Positions 42,508-54,059 are shown, counted from the stretch's first letter. The stretch is DNA of 64,000 bases from Ignelater luminosus (GCA_011009095.1 VTPC01000603.1:1-64000); one strand, 5' to 3'. Numbers and translations are program-made. Notes: generated by a model from the letters alone, not told the origin.

Positions 42508-43488
42508 ATAATATCCCATAGAGATCTGCTAAATTGCTCCGTCGATGAAATAGTAGAGGCATTAAGCGAAGATGGAGTGGTAGAAGCGAAACGCATGATA
42601 ACCAAGCGAAACGGAGTATCCGTTAATACGGCTTCGGTGCTTCTTACTTTTAACCGCATCAAGCTGCCCGGAAGGGTTAAAGTATCTTTCTACAGCTTAG
42701 AAGTTAGACCATACATACCGGCGCCACTGAGATGTTACAGATGTCAGTCATTCGGTCACATATCTGCAAATTGCAAAAGAAACCCTATTTGCAATTGCGG
42801 CAAACCTGTTCATGAAAATTCAGGATGCGAGGAACCATTCGTTTGCGTAAATTGTGATGGAAACCATTCGTCGTTGTCACCCAAATGCCCGATCTATAGA
42901 CTAGAAAAAGAAATCAAAACCATCCAAACATTACAAAAAATACCATACGCTGAAGCCCGAAAGCAGGTCGTCCCAAAAGGAGGGCTTTCGTACTCTCAAG
43001 TCGCAGCAAAACCTAGCCAGACATTTAATATAGTACCCGCCGTACAAGCCTTAGTACCTCAAATCACTGCCGCCGTGGTAAAAGAAATAAAGTCTCTTCT
43101 ACAACTTCAGTCCGCTCTACCAAGAACGACCCCAAGTCTAAGCCAACGCAATATCAATCTAGATATTAGCGATAGCACATCTATGCCCCCTCCTGCGATA
43201 CCAACGGCCAAATCCGTCGCTTCTAATCAATCGACGTCAGAAATTATCATTCTCGAAGCGGAAGCATCAAATACTGACACTGCGCTAGCAATGGAGTCAG
43301 ACTCCGCCAAAGACAAGCGCAAACGCAACCAATCAGGATCCACAGATACTGGCAGTGCAAGAGAGGATGACCTATCTGTAATCGACTCGAGCGCAGAGTC
43401 TAACGAGGAACTGTCAACAGGAAAGGAAAAGAAAAAAGGATGGCCATTGGGAAAACCTCGCAAAGGCTCTCAGGGAGGTAATAGATAG
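42508..43488 (+). pseudogene. LINE ORF1 (gag-like) with CCHC zinc knuckles, 5' truncated
   Basis: The frame is open from about 42508 with no start codon at the expected place; the first ATG is at 42577. It carries VRPYIPAPLRCYRCQSFGH and two further Cys/His knuckles (about 42733-42885), the RNA-binding part of ORF1 in I/Jockey/R1-type elements. A long Ser/Thr-rich and then basic tail follows. Typical ORF1 proteins have about 150 more residues at the N-terminus, lost here by deletion at about 42500. Confidence 0.75.
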
Positions 43489-43636
43489 CAGTGGGCTACT
43501 TACCTTCTATTTATCTAATAATCATAATAATTTAATAATAATAATTCAATGTTACCATATGTTTTAACGTCTATACAATGATTCTTTTACATTAATTCAT
43601 AACCATTCTTCCACAAGGTCTTTTACAACTAACACC

Positions 43637-46540
43637 TTGATTCAGGTTAACTGCAACGGATTAGTTCATCATTATCCTGAAATTAAAAAGATCATTGTCG
43701 ATAAAAATGCCTTCTGTCTGTGTCTCCAAGAAACTAGATTGAAAGCAGGTCAACCGTTTAACCTCAGGGGTTTTTCGTGTCACAAAACGGACGGACCTGA
43801 TTGCAACCGGGCTAGTGGAGGGGTAGCTATCTTTATTAGAGAGGATATCCCTGCAACAGAACTCTCAATCAATTCTACACTTCAAGTAGTCGCCATACGC
43901 ACCTCCTATCCCATCTGTATGTCTATCTGTAACCTGTATCTACCTAAAGGTCCAGAAAACGCAGCAGATATCCAAAACATTATTGACCAGCTGCCCGCTC
44001 CATGCCTTCTTCTGGGCGATTTTAAAGCCCATAATGAGATATGGGGATCAAACAACACGAACATACAAGGTAGAATCATCGAAGACGTCGTTTCGAACAA
44101 CAATTTAATTATCTTAAATACAAACCGTCCGACGTACGTTAACGCACGAGCCAATTCTTTTTCTTGTATCGATCTCTCTTTATCTTCACCTACCTTGGCG
44201 CCTAAACTAGAATGGTTTACAGACGAGGAAAACATATTCTCAGATCACATCCCCATCTACATGTCAGTCTCCTCTAACGTCACGTCAAAATCATTCTTTC
44301 CGCGCTGGCTAGCTAAAAAAGCGGACTGGGATAAGTTCATAAACTCCATCCCGAGCGAAATTACTTTCCCCGAAAACACCTCAGAGTGTATCGCGCAAAT
44401 GACCGCAATCATCCTATCAGCGGCGTCGAAAACTATCCCGAAATGATCTGGACAACCAAGGAAAAGTTCGGTACCTTGGTGGAATGCAGAAATCGCACAA
44501 GCGGTAAAAGAAAAGAAAATGGCATTTAATAAATTAAAAAAAAACCCTACAAGTGATAACTGCATCGATTTCAAGCGTCGACGTGCTTACGCCAGACGCC
44601 TTATTCTACACCACAAACGCAAAAGTTGGCAAGAGTTTGTGTCGTCCCTCTCGGGTACTACCTCCAACGCCGAAATCTGGCGCAAAATAAGAACAGTTAC
44701 AGGTAAACGTGTAAGAAATACACCGACTAGGCTTAGATAACTAGATAACTTGGATACTTCGGAACCACAAGAGATAGCCGAAATCCTAGCCGAACATTAT
44801 CAAAAAGTCAGTAGTACAGAAAACTATTCCCAAACTTTTCAGAATATGAAGGACAACCTGGAGCAACCGCTTGACTACCAGACAAATGATCTGCTTCAAT
44901 ACAATAAGCAGCTGACTATGGAAGAACTAAATAAGTCCCTAGCTTCATGTAGTGAATCTTCCCCGGGTCCCGATGGAATTACTTATTCCATGCTTTAGCA
45001 TCTCCCGCACTCGACTAACGCATATCTCCTTCGAGTGTACAATAAAATCTGGACGGCCGGCGAATACCCAGACAGCTGGAAAACGGCAATAGTAATCCCC
45101 CTCCTAAAACCAAACAAAGACCCAGCATTGCCCACGGGCTACAGACCAATCTCTTTGACCAGCTGTTTGGGAAAACTGTTCGAAAAGATGGTGAATTATA
45201 GGTTGGTGTGGTTTGTAGAAAGTCAAAACCTTTTATCGCCGTACCAACACGGGTTCCGTCGCAACCGTTCTACTATAGACAATCTAGTGGCACTGGAAAA
45301 TGTTGTACAAAATAGTTTTGCGTCCCGTCAACACACTGTAGCCGTATTTTTTGATATCGAAAAAGCGTACGACATGACGTGGAAGTATAACATCATGAAC
45401 ACTCTACATAGTTGGGGTGTACGGGGCAATATGGCTTTTCTTATACAGAGCTTTCTTAACTCCCGGAAACTCCAGGTAAGGCTAGGTAACGTCCTGTCAT
45501 CATCCGTTACGATCGCCAACGGCATTCCTCAAGCCTCTACGCTAAGCGTCACTCTTGTCATAATAGCTATAAATAAATTATTAGAAGCTATAGACGATTC
45601 CGTGGGAAAAATGCTGTACGTAGATGACCTATGTATTTTTTATTCAGCCTCCTCAATGACCGAGATCACCGAAACTTTACAAGCCGCGATAAATAGTTTG
45701 TCCCGTTCAGCACAAAACATCGGGTTTCAGTTCTCGGTAACCAAAACAGCGTGCTTACATTTCTGTCGTTTACGATCATGTAACACAGCACCAGAACTAA
45801 CGCTGTACAACTCACCTATAAACGTGGCCGAGGCTTTTCGTTATCTAGGCCTCACATTCGATGCTAAGTTATACTGGACTCATCATATCAACCACCTGAG
45901 CGTCAGTTGTAAGAAATCGTTAAATTCAATAAGATGCCTGGCGAACATTAATTGGGGAAGCGACAGAGATTTGTTACTTGCGGTCTATAGAAATATTGTT
46001 CTGTCAAAAATCGATTACGGTTCCATTGTATATGCATCTGAAAGCAAGTCGCGCCTAGCACAGCTTCAGTCAATTCATTATAATGGTTTAAAACTTGCCG
46101 TCGGCGCTTTTAGAACAAGTCCTGCAGAATCCGTCTACTGCGAATCTGGTATGGAATCCCTCCCACTTAGAACTAATAAACTGCTACTTAGATATTGGAC
46201 TAGAATAAAATGTCAGCCTATGCATCCAAATCACAGCCTCTTGTGTAGTAACGATCTAACTGTATTGAATAGACGACGATCGAACGTCTATAAACCGTTA
46301 ATAACTAGACTACGTGAGCTTCTGGAAAACATAAACTTCCCTACATTGCAAAGCATCGCACGGGGTGTTAGCGAGGTACCTCCCTGGAGTGCCCATCGGC
46401 CTAAGATTATTTCTAGCCTGAGTACCTTTAGCAAAAAAGAATCGACCCGCGTGCAATACATACAGACGTTTAGGGAGTTGCAAGCCACGTACAAAAATTA
46501 TCTTAAGTACCTGATTTTTTTCCCTCGTTATTTGTATTAA
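43637..46540 (+). pseudogene. LINE ORF2: AP endonuclease and reverse transcriptase
   Basis: The endonuclease (43637-44446) keeps the CNG start, LQETRL, the LLGDFKAHN block and SDHIP at its end. A stop at 44444, another at 44738 and a third at 44996 interrupt the linker and early reverse transcriptase. The long final frame (45035-46540) has GYRPISLTS, QHGFRRNRST, FFDIEKAYD (catalytic Asp), GIPQASTLS and the active site YVDD (about 45618), then the maturation domain (FRTSPAESVY). No RNase H domain is seen. It encodes target-primed reverse transcription but is inactive because of the stops. Confidence 0.85.
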
Positions 46541-46724
46541 TCTATTTTTTTTCGTTCTTTAACGAACGTCCTATCTGTGATAACTTACTGTGATACATGG
46601 ACTGTGATATTTCGTGTGCGGTCTTAGTGTGATATTCGTGTTAGTAATACTTACTCGTGACAGGAACTTGCTCCTCGACACATGGCAGCTAATAACCATA
46701 GCAGTTGATGCTGCATAATACAAC

Positions 46725-46915
46725 AAAAAAAAAAAAAAAAATAATAATAATAAGAATAAGAATAATAATAATAAGAATAATAATAATAAGAATAAAAATA
46801 ATAAGAATAATAATAATATGAATAATAATAATAACAATAATAATAATAATAAGAATAATAATAAGAATAATGATAAGAATAATAAGAATAATAAGAATAT
46901 TAAGAATAATGAAAG
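46725..46915 (+). repeat. A-run and AAT/AAG microsatellite at the LINE 3' end
   Basis: Seventeen or so A are followed by about 175 bp of AAT and AAG units. I-type elements end in TAA-type repeats, so this tract is probably the expanded LINE tail. The Leu/Phe-rich minus-strand frame over it is an artefact. Confidence 0.85.
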
Positions 46916-46989
46916 ACCGAAGATTGTCAAGGTGGGGATAACTAGTTGTCCCTACTGAATGTGAATATATACTGTGCCATTACAGGTTT

Positions 46990-47588
46990 TGATACAATTT
47001 TTGTACTAGAGTGGCAACACTGCTAAAAACTTAAGTTATTTTATTTAGGCCTCACCATATTGAGTTGGCTGTCGCTGATGATACGTGTCGAACAGATAAT
47101 TTAGAATTTCATTGCTCAAACTAAGTTTCGCAGCTACGTTTAATAAACGATCCTAGATTTAAGAATTGCTTTGAATGCGAGGGGAAAAGTTCAACTGTGT
47201 GTTAATCATCACCGATAAACACAAAGGAAGGTAGTATGTAATAATGTGGTACCTCCTATTTTGTGCGTTTCCATTTAACGGCGCGGCCTACCCCATGGAG
47301 GTATGCGTACCCACGTGCAGACAGTGCTTCTTCTTCTTCAAAGGATGCCTTGCTTCAAGTGTGGATTTCACTACTTTAAATTTCGAGCAGTAACATAAAG
47401 AAAGGTTTGTATTATGTGGGCAGTTATTAGTGAAGTTGATTTTTCATAGAGTGCTTACACCAGAAAATACAAAACTTCTTTACAACTTTACTGTCTCCCG
47501 AACTGTAAATATCTAAATAATTTTATATCAGATATTAGCACCATTCTGGAAACCGATAACGCCCTACAAAAAGGAAATAAGTACGGAT
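46990..47588 (+). promoter_or_regulatory. promoter/leader of the 47-kb finger gene
   Basis: At 47290-47420 it repeats the leader of the 33-kb gene almost word for word. At 47130-47270 it matches the upstream of the minus-strand gene near 18.1 kb. An acceptor TTTTATATCAG ends at 47531, 57 nt before the ATG plus its leader. Confidence 0.65.
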
Positions 47589-48230
47589 ATGGAGTCAAAC
47601 ACAAATGGCACATCTCAATTTAACATACGAAAATCAATGCACTTTCATAGTGACGACAAACCATTTAAGAATAATATATGCGATTATAAAAGTACAGTTA
47701 AAAACAGTTTACGAACACACACCTTGATTCATACTGGCGAAAAGCCATTTGAGTGTAGTATTTGTGATTATAAATGTACAGTTAAAAGCAGTTTACAAAA
47801 ACATATGCTGGTTCATAGTGGCGAGAAACGTTTTCAGTGTAATATATGCGATTATAAATGTTCACGTAAAGATAGTTTACGGACACATATCTTCGGTCAT
47901 AGTGGGGAAAAACCAATTGAGTGTAGAATGTGCGGTTATAAATGTATAACGAAAAGCAATTTACGAAAGCATATGCTCGTTCATAGTGGCGAGAAACCGT
48001 TTGAGTGCAATATGTGCGACTATAAGTGTACACAAAAAAGCAATTTACGAAAACATATGCCTGTTCATACTAGGGAAAAACCGTTTGAGTGTGATTTGTG
48101 TGATTATAAATGTAGACACGAAAACAGTTTACGAAGACATATACGCGGTCATATTGGCAAGAAACCTAATATACAGGTACCAATCAGCAAATATGAACAA
48201 CCCAATACAACAAAATTTTCAATCACCTAA
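47589..48230 (+). CDS. C2H2 zinc-finger protein, 6 fingers
   Basis: The 213-residue frame starts MESNTNGTSQFN, as in the paralog at 17942. The first finger is decayed (FKNNIC lacks one zinc Cys). Five complete fingers of type CDYKC follow, with helices TVKSSLQKH, SRKDSLRTH, ITKSNLRKH, TQKSNLRKH and RHENSLRRH. After the last finger the sequence runs into a dispersed repeat at about 48185, which supplies the final 20 or so residues. The original C-terminus has probably been lost. It is likely a nuclear DNA-binding protein or a truncated paralog. Confidence 0.8.
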   Translation: MESNTNGTSQFNIRKSMHFHSDDKPFKNNICDYKSTVKNSLRTHTLIHTGEKPFECSICDYKCTVKSSLQKHMLVHSGEKRFQCNICDYKCSRKDSLRTHIFGHSGEKPIECRMCGYKCITKSNLRKHMLVHSGEKPFECNMCDYKCTQKSNLRKHMPVHTREKPFECDLCDYKCRHENSLRRHIRGHIGKKPNIQVPISKYEQPNTTKFSIT

Positions 48231-48560
48231 TCAAATTTTGGACAATGATAGAACTGATGAATTAGCAAAATTAACAGCTTTAATTTAAGAAGGATAGGTA
48301 TCTGTCATAAAATCGTACACCAAAATCTTATATAATAAGGGAATCAATGGAACTGACAATTTTAACTTGAAATCAGAGATGCAGACTGCTACTAATGGTA
48401 GGCTTACAGCCGGATTCTTATCCACAATCGAGATCAAACCAACCTTCAGGATTATTTAAACTGTTTAGGAAGTCGTTATGACAAAGATAAATTACAAGTC
48501 ACTGTACAAGTGGTGTATTAGTGTAAAAATATATAGCAAGACTACATTTATCATAACATA
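48190..48560. repeat. dispersed repeat shared with 18.78-19.13 kb
   Basis: It holds the same ordered words as the copy at 18.8-19.0 kb (AATCAAATTTTGGACAATG, CTGACAATTTTAACTTG, CTGCTACTAATGG). A short frame in it (about 48195-48288) reads through without stops. Its left edge falls at the end of the finger array. Confidence 0.55.
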
Positions 48561-49650
48561 ATTATAAATTAAGTTTTAGGTGTAGAATCTGAGGACAAGA
48601 AACTAATAGCAATTTTTTTGTTTCTTGTAAAAGCATCTATTGCATGCATGTAACCCTTACCTATTTAATGTACAATTCTCACTCATTCTCATTTGTTATG
48701 CAGTTGATGCTTTATTGCATTCCTAGGAGCATTTTAACTAATTAAGAGAGACTGAAAAATAGTAAAAAGTGAATAGAACTAAAAATGCTGTATCACATTT
48801 AGACTTATCAACTCTAAATAGTCAACACTTGTCATTTTTTAAATGAAATGTGTCCACTGATTATTAAAAATTATATTAGGAAATGATAGATTGAATAATT
48901 GCCGGCCGGTAAAAAACATTATTTCCCCAATCTTGCAGTTTTTGCATTGATTGTTTTGATATTATAAAAATTAGATGTGGATTATCTGGTCCAAATTATA
49001 AAACAGTGGGGTAGGCCATAGGAATTTGACAGATTCCGATCTATATATTCTTAACAGCTTTACAAATTAGTAGGGGTTAGGTAAAAATGAATTTAAGTTA
49101 TATGTTCTAGTAGCATATTGCATGTTACGCTGTCAATCTGCATTAGTTAAAATTACTTTATTAAAATAATGATGTAGGACAATTTTTTTATGCTTTTAAT
49201 AATTTAACAATAAATTGCAATTATAGACTTTTTTGGCTGCATTACTGAAAATTACATTGTTTGATTTACATTTTAAAATCAGGAGACAACTGGCAACATG
49301 AGGTATCAACAGCTTACATATAACCATCATATAACAAAATTCTCAGTTTTGCCATTCAACAAAGTATAACTTTTTTTTTCCTAGTGCTGTCAACAGATAT
49401 AAAACATAAAACCTTACTGTTTATACCTTAAAACAGATAAAGCTGAATTTAGACGTTTCAATGTTTATTTGTTATTTCCAGAAAAACATTTTTTTCTGAA
49501 ATGCAGGAAAATGTCAAGTGTATTTAGATGTTTCAGTTTTATTTTAGTATTTAGTTGCCAAAATGCAAAAGTTACCATCTTCAAGAGAATTGAAGAATAC
49601 AGTTTTTATATTTAACTTCATTGTTGTGATGCAATTATTTAATATTTATT
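48561..49650. other. AT-rich intergenic stretch
   Basis: A diverged copy of the repeat at 41.92-42.03 kb lies at 49195-49270. Otherwise nothing was recognised. Confidence 0.4.
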
Positions 49651-49663
49651 ATAACTTGAAAAC

Positions 49664-50105
49664 TTGATTGATAGTGGACAGAAACCTTTTGGATGTAAAT
49701 TATGCAAATATAAAAGCGCACATGAAGGAGATTTGAATATAAATATGCTGCTGCATACTGGCAAAGCAGCATTTGAATGGAAAATATGTGGCTGCAGCTT
49801 TAGACGCAATAGTCATTTACATAGGCATATACTCATTTACGGTGATAGCGAACCTTTTGAATGTTACATATGCAATTCCAGATATGTAAGGAGAAATTAT
49901 TTAGATAAAACACATGTTAACACATACTGGTGAAAAACCTTTTGAGTGCAAAATATGTAATTGTAGATTTACACAGAAAAGTAGCCTAAAAACACATATG
50001 TTAATTCATAGTAATGAAAAACCTTTTGAATGTGTAATATGTAGTCATAAGTTCGGTAGAAAAAGTAGTTTAAAAAGAAACATGCTGCTTCATGATGTTG
50101 ATTAA
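49664..50105 (+). pseudogene. C2H2 zinc-finger pseudogene, about 5 finger remnants
   Basis: Two overlapping frames, 49664-49933 and 49914-50105, are parts of one array. Where they meet (about 49912) two bases of the usual THMLTHTGEKP linker are missing, shifting the frame. Several zinc ligands are lost: FEWKIC (Cys to Trp), NINMLLH and KRNMLLH (His to Asn). No start or acceptor precedes it, because a stop lies just before the first remnant. Finger type (CNHKF, CNCRF) links it to the loci at 0.2 and 50.4 kb. Confidence 0.75.
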
Positions 50106-50405
50106 AGGATTTTCCTACAATTTATCGTTGTTAGTGGTTTTTAATAATACGAAATGTAAAAATGTACTGACAGTTAAATAAAGGTTTAAACTGATTTCTT
50201 GCAAACATTTGTTTTTTATGAGCGTCAAACGACTTCAGTTTAGATTTCCCGCTACTTCTATTTTCACTAAAGTACTTACAAAAGATGCCGGTAGAGTGTA
50301 GAAGTGTAGTGACATATTTATGTGTTTGTAGGTTAACTTTTGTTGAACATTCTTCATTAATATTTATTTGAGTTGAATTAAATTAATCAATCAAGAAATC
50401 TCGAG

Positions 50406-51006
50406 ATGGAAAATGATGAACACTCTGTAACTTCATGCTTAATTATTCATAAGAAGCCCAAAGACTTTTCTCCATTAAATGGTAGTAATGTTTATATAGT
50501 TTTTAATTCTAACGTTAACACAGAATTGATTGTTTTCTATAGATACAAAAGATGTTTCAAAGTTTAATAAGAAGAAGCAATTTAAATGTAATATATGTAA
50601 TAATACATTCAAGATAAAAAGGGATTTCCAAACACATTTGTTCACTCACAGTGGAGAGAAACCTTTTGGATGTGAAATATGTAGCTATAAATGTAGAAAG
50701 AAAAGTTATTTAAAAAGACATATGTTGATTCATGGTGGCAAAAGATTGCTTGAATGTAGTGTGTGCGGCTATAAATGCGGAAGGAAAGACGTTTTGAAAG
50801 AGCACGTACAAGTTCATAGTGGAGAGAAACCTTTTGAATGTGCAATATGTGGTTATAAATGTTCGCGAAATACCAATCTAAAGGCACACATGATAGTTCA
50901 CAGTAAAGAAAGACCTTTCGAGTGTGAAATATGTCATTATAGATTTTCTCGGAAGGGCTTCTTAAGGGCGCACATTTTAATTCATAATAGAAATGTACGA
51001 TATTAA
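50406..51006 (+). CDS. C2H2 zinc-finger protein, 5 fingers, two exons
   Basis: Exon 1 is 50406-50481 (ATG, 25 codons plus one base; donor GTAGTA). Exon 2 is 50543-51006 (acceptor TTTTCTATAG). The 61-nt intron is phase 1 on both sides and the total is 540 nt, or 179 residues. The split codon gives Asp, followed by TKDVSKFNKKKQ. Five fingers follow (residues about 40-175), with helices KIKRDFQTH, RKKSYLKRH, GRKDVLKEH, SRNTNLKAH and SRKGFLRAH. All zinc ligands are intact. No effector domain is seen in the short acidic N-terminus. A poly-A signal lies at about 51180. This is probably a functional small DNA-binding protein. Confidence 0.85.
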
Positions 51007-51339
51007 TTTGTTTAATTAAATGTACAATTTTTTACAATTATTACATAAATACAAAAAGAGTAATTTAAAAAGATATGTTGATTCATAACAGACAAAAAGC
51101 TTTCATACAAGGATAGGTATCCATTTTTACCTTAAGTTACACAGTAGTTTTTATAACTGCTCTGCCTTTTAGCTTGCTAAATAAATTTGTCAAGTATTGT
51201 AATTAACCTTAATCATACACTCTTAATTTCTATATTGTGTGTTGTTATTCACAAGGTTTTGCAGTTAAATTCTGCTTTTCAATTATAGTATCTATAATGA
51301 ATATCTTTGTGTTAGTAAAACTATTAATAAATTATGTTA

Positions 51340-52059
51340 AAATTACCTAATCTATTTTCTTACTATTAGTTTTAAACTACTTTTCTTCAAAATCGTATTA
51401 CAACAAGCTTCCCACTATTCTGGAAAACTGAATCTTGATGAATTTAGTGAAAAATCAGAGTTTGGAAATAGATCAGAGTATTAAAAATAATGAGTTTCTT
51501 TAATTACAATTTAATTTTAATAATATAACTATCAATTATTATTAATTAGATAAATTTAAAAATGGATAATTATTAATAAAATAATTTTAATTTTATAAAG
51601 CTTGAAGTTCCTGCCCGAAGACTGAATTTACATTTAAATTTGGCTGGTATTGAAAATCCTGTCGTATTAATAATAGATAAATTTCCCACCCACGTAAATA
51701 TTTGTGAATCTGGCTGCACATTAGTGCGCATGTTGCTACGGTTACTAGGAGTGAACTACGTCGTAGTCTACCGAGTCGACACGATCGCACTTCAGAATCA
51801 ACCAATCAACATCAGCCGCCGATGTTGAGAATTGACTGCTGTCACCACTGTCACCGACGACACAATTTCGAGCAGTATCATGAACAAAAGTATGTATTAT
51901 ACGAGCATAAATACAAAAATTCTTTTTGGACTTTTTCCCACCTGTCCATCTATAGATGCACCACTGTCTTCTCCACTTTAAATTTATAACTAATTATATT
52001 TCAGGTATAACCATCTTTCTGAAGACCGATAACAAATTACAAAAACGAAATCAGCAAGT
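51340..52059 (+). promoter_or_regulatory. promoter/leader of the 52-kb finger gene
   Basis: The stretch is the inverted relative of 17.99-18.78 kb (AAAATCAGAGTTT, GAAGTTCCTGCCCGA, ATGCGCAT, CATCAG-CGATGTT). From 51868 it also shares the CGAGCAGTATCATGAACAAAAG word with the 33-kb and 47-kb leaders. An acceptor ATATTTCAG ends at 52004, and the ATG follows at 52060. Confidence 0.65.
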
Positions 52060-53100
52060 ATGGAGTCAAGCACAAAGGCCACATCCGAGTTTGAGTGTAA
52101 TACATGCCATTATAAAACTATAAAGAAAAGCAATTTACGAAGACATATGCTCGTTCATAGTGGCGAAAAACGTTTTGAATGTAATGTATGCAATTATAAA
52201 TGTACGGACAAAAGCAAACTACGAACACATGTGCTCATTCATAGTGGCGAGAAACCATTTCAGTGTAATACATGCCATTATAAATGTACAGCCAAAAGCA
52301 AACTACGAAGACATATGCTCGTTCATAGTGGCGCAAAACCATTTGAGTGTAATGAGTGCGATTATAAATGTACAGACAAAAGCAAATTACGAAGACATAT
52401 GCACGTTCATAGTAGCGAAAAACGTTTTGAGTGTAATGTATGCGGTTATAAAGGTAAATATAAAAGCAAATTACGAACACATATGCTAGTTCATAGTGGC
52501 GAAAAGCCATTTGAGTGTACCATGTGCGATTATAAATGTACAAAGAAAAGCAATTTACAAAGACATATGCTCGTTCATAGTGGCAGAAAACCATGTAAGT
52601 GTAATATATGCGATTATAAATGTAAAGACAAAAGCAAATTACAAACACATGTGCTCGTTCATAATCGCGAGAAACCATTTGAATGTAACATATGCCATTA
52701 CAAATGTTTAAAGAAGCACATGTTACGAAGACATATGGTCGTTCATAGTGGCGAGAAACGTTTTAAGTGTAACATATGCGATTATAAATGTTCACGGAAA
52801 GACACATTACGAGCACATATTCTCGTTCATAGTGGCGAGGAACGTTTTCAGTGTAACATATGCGATTTTAAATGTTCACGGAAAGACAAATTACAAACAC
52901 ATATTCTCGTTCATAGTGGCGAAAAACCATTTGAGTGTAATATATGCCATGATAAATTTACAGCGAAAAGCAGTTTACGAAGACATGTGTTCGTTCATAG
53001 TGGTGAGGAGCCATTTGAATGTAATATATGCAGTTATAAATGTACAGACAAAAGCAAATTACGAAGACATATGGTTGTCCAGCATAATGCATCCGATTAG
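52060..53100 (+). CDS. C2H2 zinc-finger protein, 12 fingers
   Basis: The 346-residue frame starts MESSTKATSEFEC, so finger 1 begins only about 12 residues in; the paralogs keep a longer linker. Twelve fingers follow at 28-residue spacing, nearly all with intact zinc ligands. Finger 7 has CKCNIC where FECNIC is usual, and finger 11 has HDKF. Helices fall in a few groups (TDKSKLRTH, TDKSKLRRH, TKKSNLQRH, SRKDTLRAH, SRKDKLQTH, TAKSSLRRH). It ends QHNASD, and a poly-A signal sits at 53265-53270. It is the closest relative of the minus-strand gene at 16-18 kb by its upstream DNA. A nuclear DNA-binding role is expected. Confidence 0.87.
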   Translation: MESSTKATSEFECNTCHYKTIKKSNLRRHMLVHSGEKRFECNVCNYKCTDKSKLRTHVLIHSGEKPFQCNTCHYKCTAKSKLRRHMLVHSGAKPFECNECDYKCTDKSKLRRHMHVHSSEKRFECNVCGYKGKYKSKLRTHMLVHSGEKPFECTMCDYKCTKKSNLQRHMLVHSGRKPCKCNICDYKCKDKSKLQTHVLVHNREKPFECNICHYKCLKKHMLRRHMVVHSGEKRFKCNICDYKCSRKDTLRAHILVHSGEERFQCNICDFKCSRKDKLQTHILVHSGEKPFECNICHDKFTAKSSLRRHVFVHSGEEPFECNICSYKCTDKSKLRRHMVVQHNASD

Positions 53101-53264
53101 AAATGTATCTGAAAAAAAATGTTTTACATAAGAAAATCGTGTACACGTTGATTTCTGAATTTCTTAACCATTATTCCATTTTTTTTAGTGTGGGTTTTTG
53201 TTTTCAATCTTATTATTGTTAATTTAATATTTATTATGATACATATTTAAATAACAAAATTCTA

Positions 53265-53270
53265 AATAAA
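53265..53270 (+). terminator. poly-A signal of the 52-kb finger gene
   Basis: AATAAA lies about 165 nt after the stop codon. Confidence 0.55.
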
Positions 53271-53318
53271 AATTAAATTGAAATGTTTTGTCTTAAATTG
53301 TTGGAGATATTTTTCTAG

Positions 53319-53520
53319 GTGTATTACCTGAGCTTCAAATGTGGAGAGTTTGCAGAATTCACATATACATCCCTAATAGCACAAACACATACGAAGGACA
53401 TCCTTCAAAGGATATTTCAACAACCTAAGGGCATTCATTGTCGTCCTAAAGACATTCATTGGACAATCCATAGGACATCCAAATATCACAGCTTGGGCTA
53501 TCCATATTACATTTGTTTGG
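53319..53520. repeat. GGACATCC-rich dispersed repeat, copy 2
   Basis: It shares ordered words with 25.89-26.08 kb (GTATTACCTGA, TTCACATATACATCCCTAAT, AAGGACATCCTTC). CATT- and CATCC-ending words repeat every 15-20 bp. Confidence 0.55.
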
Positions 53521-53819
53521 GAACTTTTCAGGACATTATAAAACGTGGTAAGGGGATAAGTAAAACCACACAAATAAATAGATTTCTTTTTATTTATTTA
53601 TTTCCTAAAACAATAACAAGAGTCCATACAGGTATTGAACAATATATGTATAAAGGTGTTACATCTTAGGATGTTAGCTTTTAAGTTAATAAAATTAATA
53701 AAGTTTTAAGAGAACTTTCTAATATCAACTTTTATACATTGGCATCTATCTAAAATAAGCCCACTAACTATGATCATAAATTATTACTACACTCAGTTGC
53801 AATGAAAAATTTTCACTAT

Positions 53820-53995
53820 GCTACAGAATGCGCCTCCACGAGTACATTTCTAAACTACAATTACATTGGCGTGCGTACCTATTCAGTGATTTCTTGTTGT
53901 CTCTTTGTTTTGCGTTTTTATAGTTTATTTTGTTCTATTTAAAGATCAGTTTTTTAAGACTAAATCTGCTTTTTGCGACTTAATCGAAGTAAGTT
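53820..53995 (+). mobile_element. 5' untranslated fragment of the 42-kb LINE family
   Basis: ACGAGTACATTTCTAA, ATTGGCGTGCGTACC, TAGTTTATTTTGTTCTATTT and AAGACTAAATCTG match 42330-42465 in order. Only the 5' end is present, followed by other sequence and a Tc1 remnant. Confidence 0.65.
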
Positions 53996-54059
53996 AGATT
54001 TAACGCATTCAAAGTATGATATAGTAAATTTGAAATATTTAAGTTCGTAAGTAGTTTCA

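Larger units (their letters stand above)
42320..46740 (+). mobile_element. I/Jockey-type LINE, nearly full length but inactive
   Basis: The element comprises a 5' untranslated part (42320-42490, a second copy of which is at 53.82-53.99 kb), ORF1, ORF2 and a 3' region ending in an A-run and AAT-rich tail. ORF1 has lost its first part, and ORF2 has at least three stops (44444, 44738, 44996). Confidence 0.8.

Noticed and set aside
46571..46930. Leu/Phe-rich hydrophobic frame on the minus strand that looks like a membrane protein
   Set aside because: It is the translation of the AAT/AAG microsatellite.
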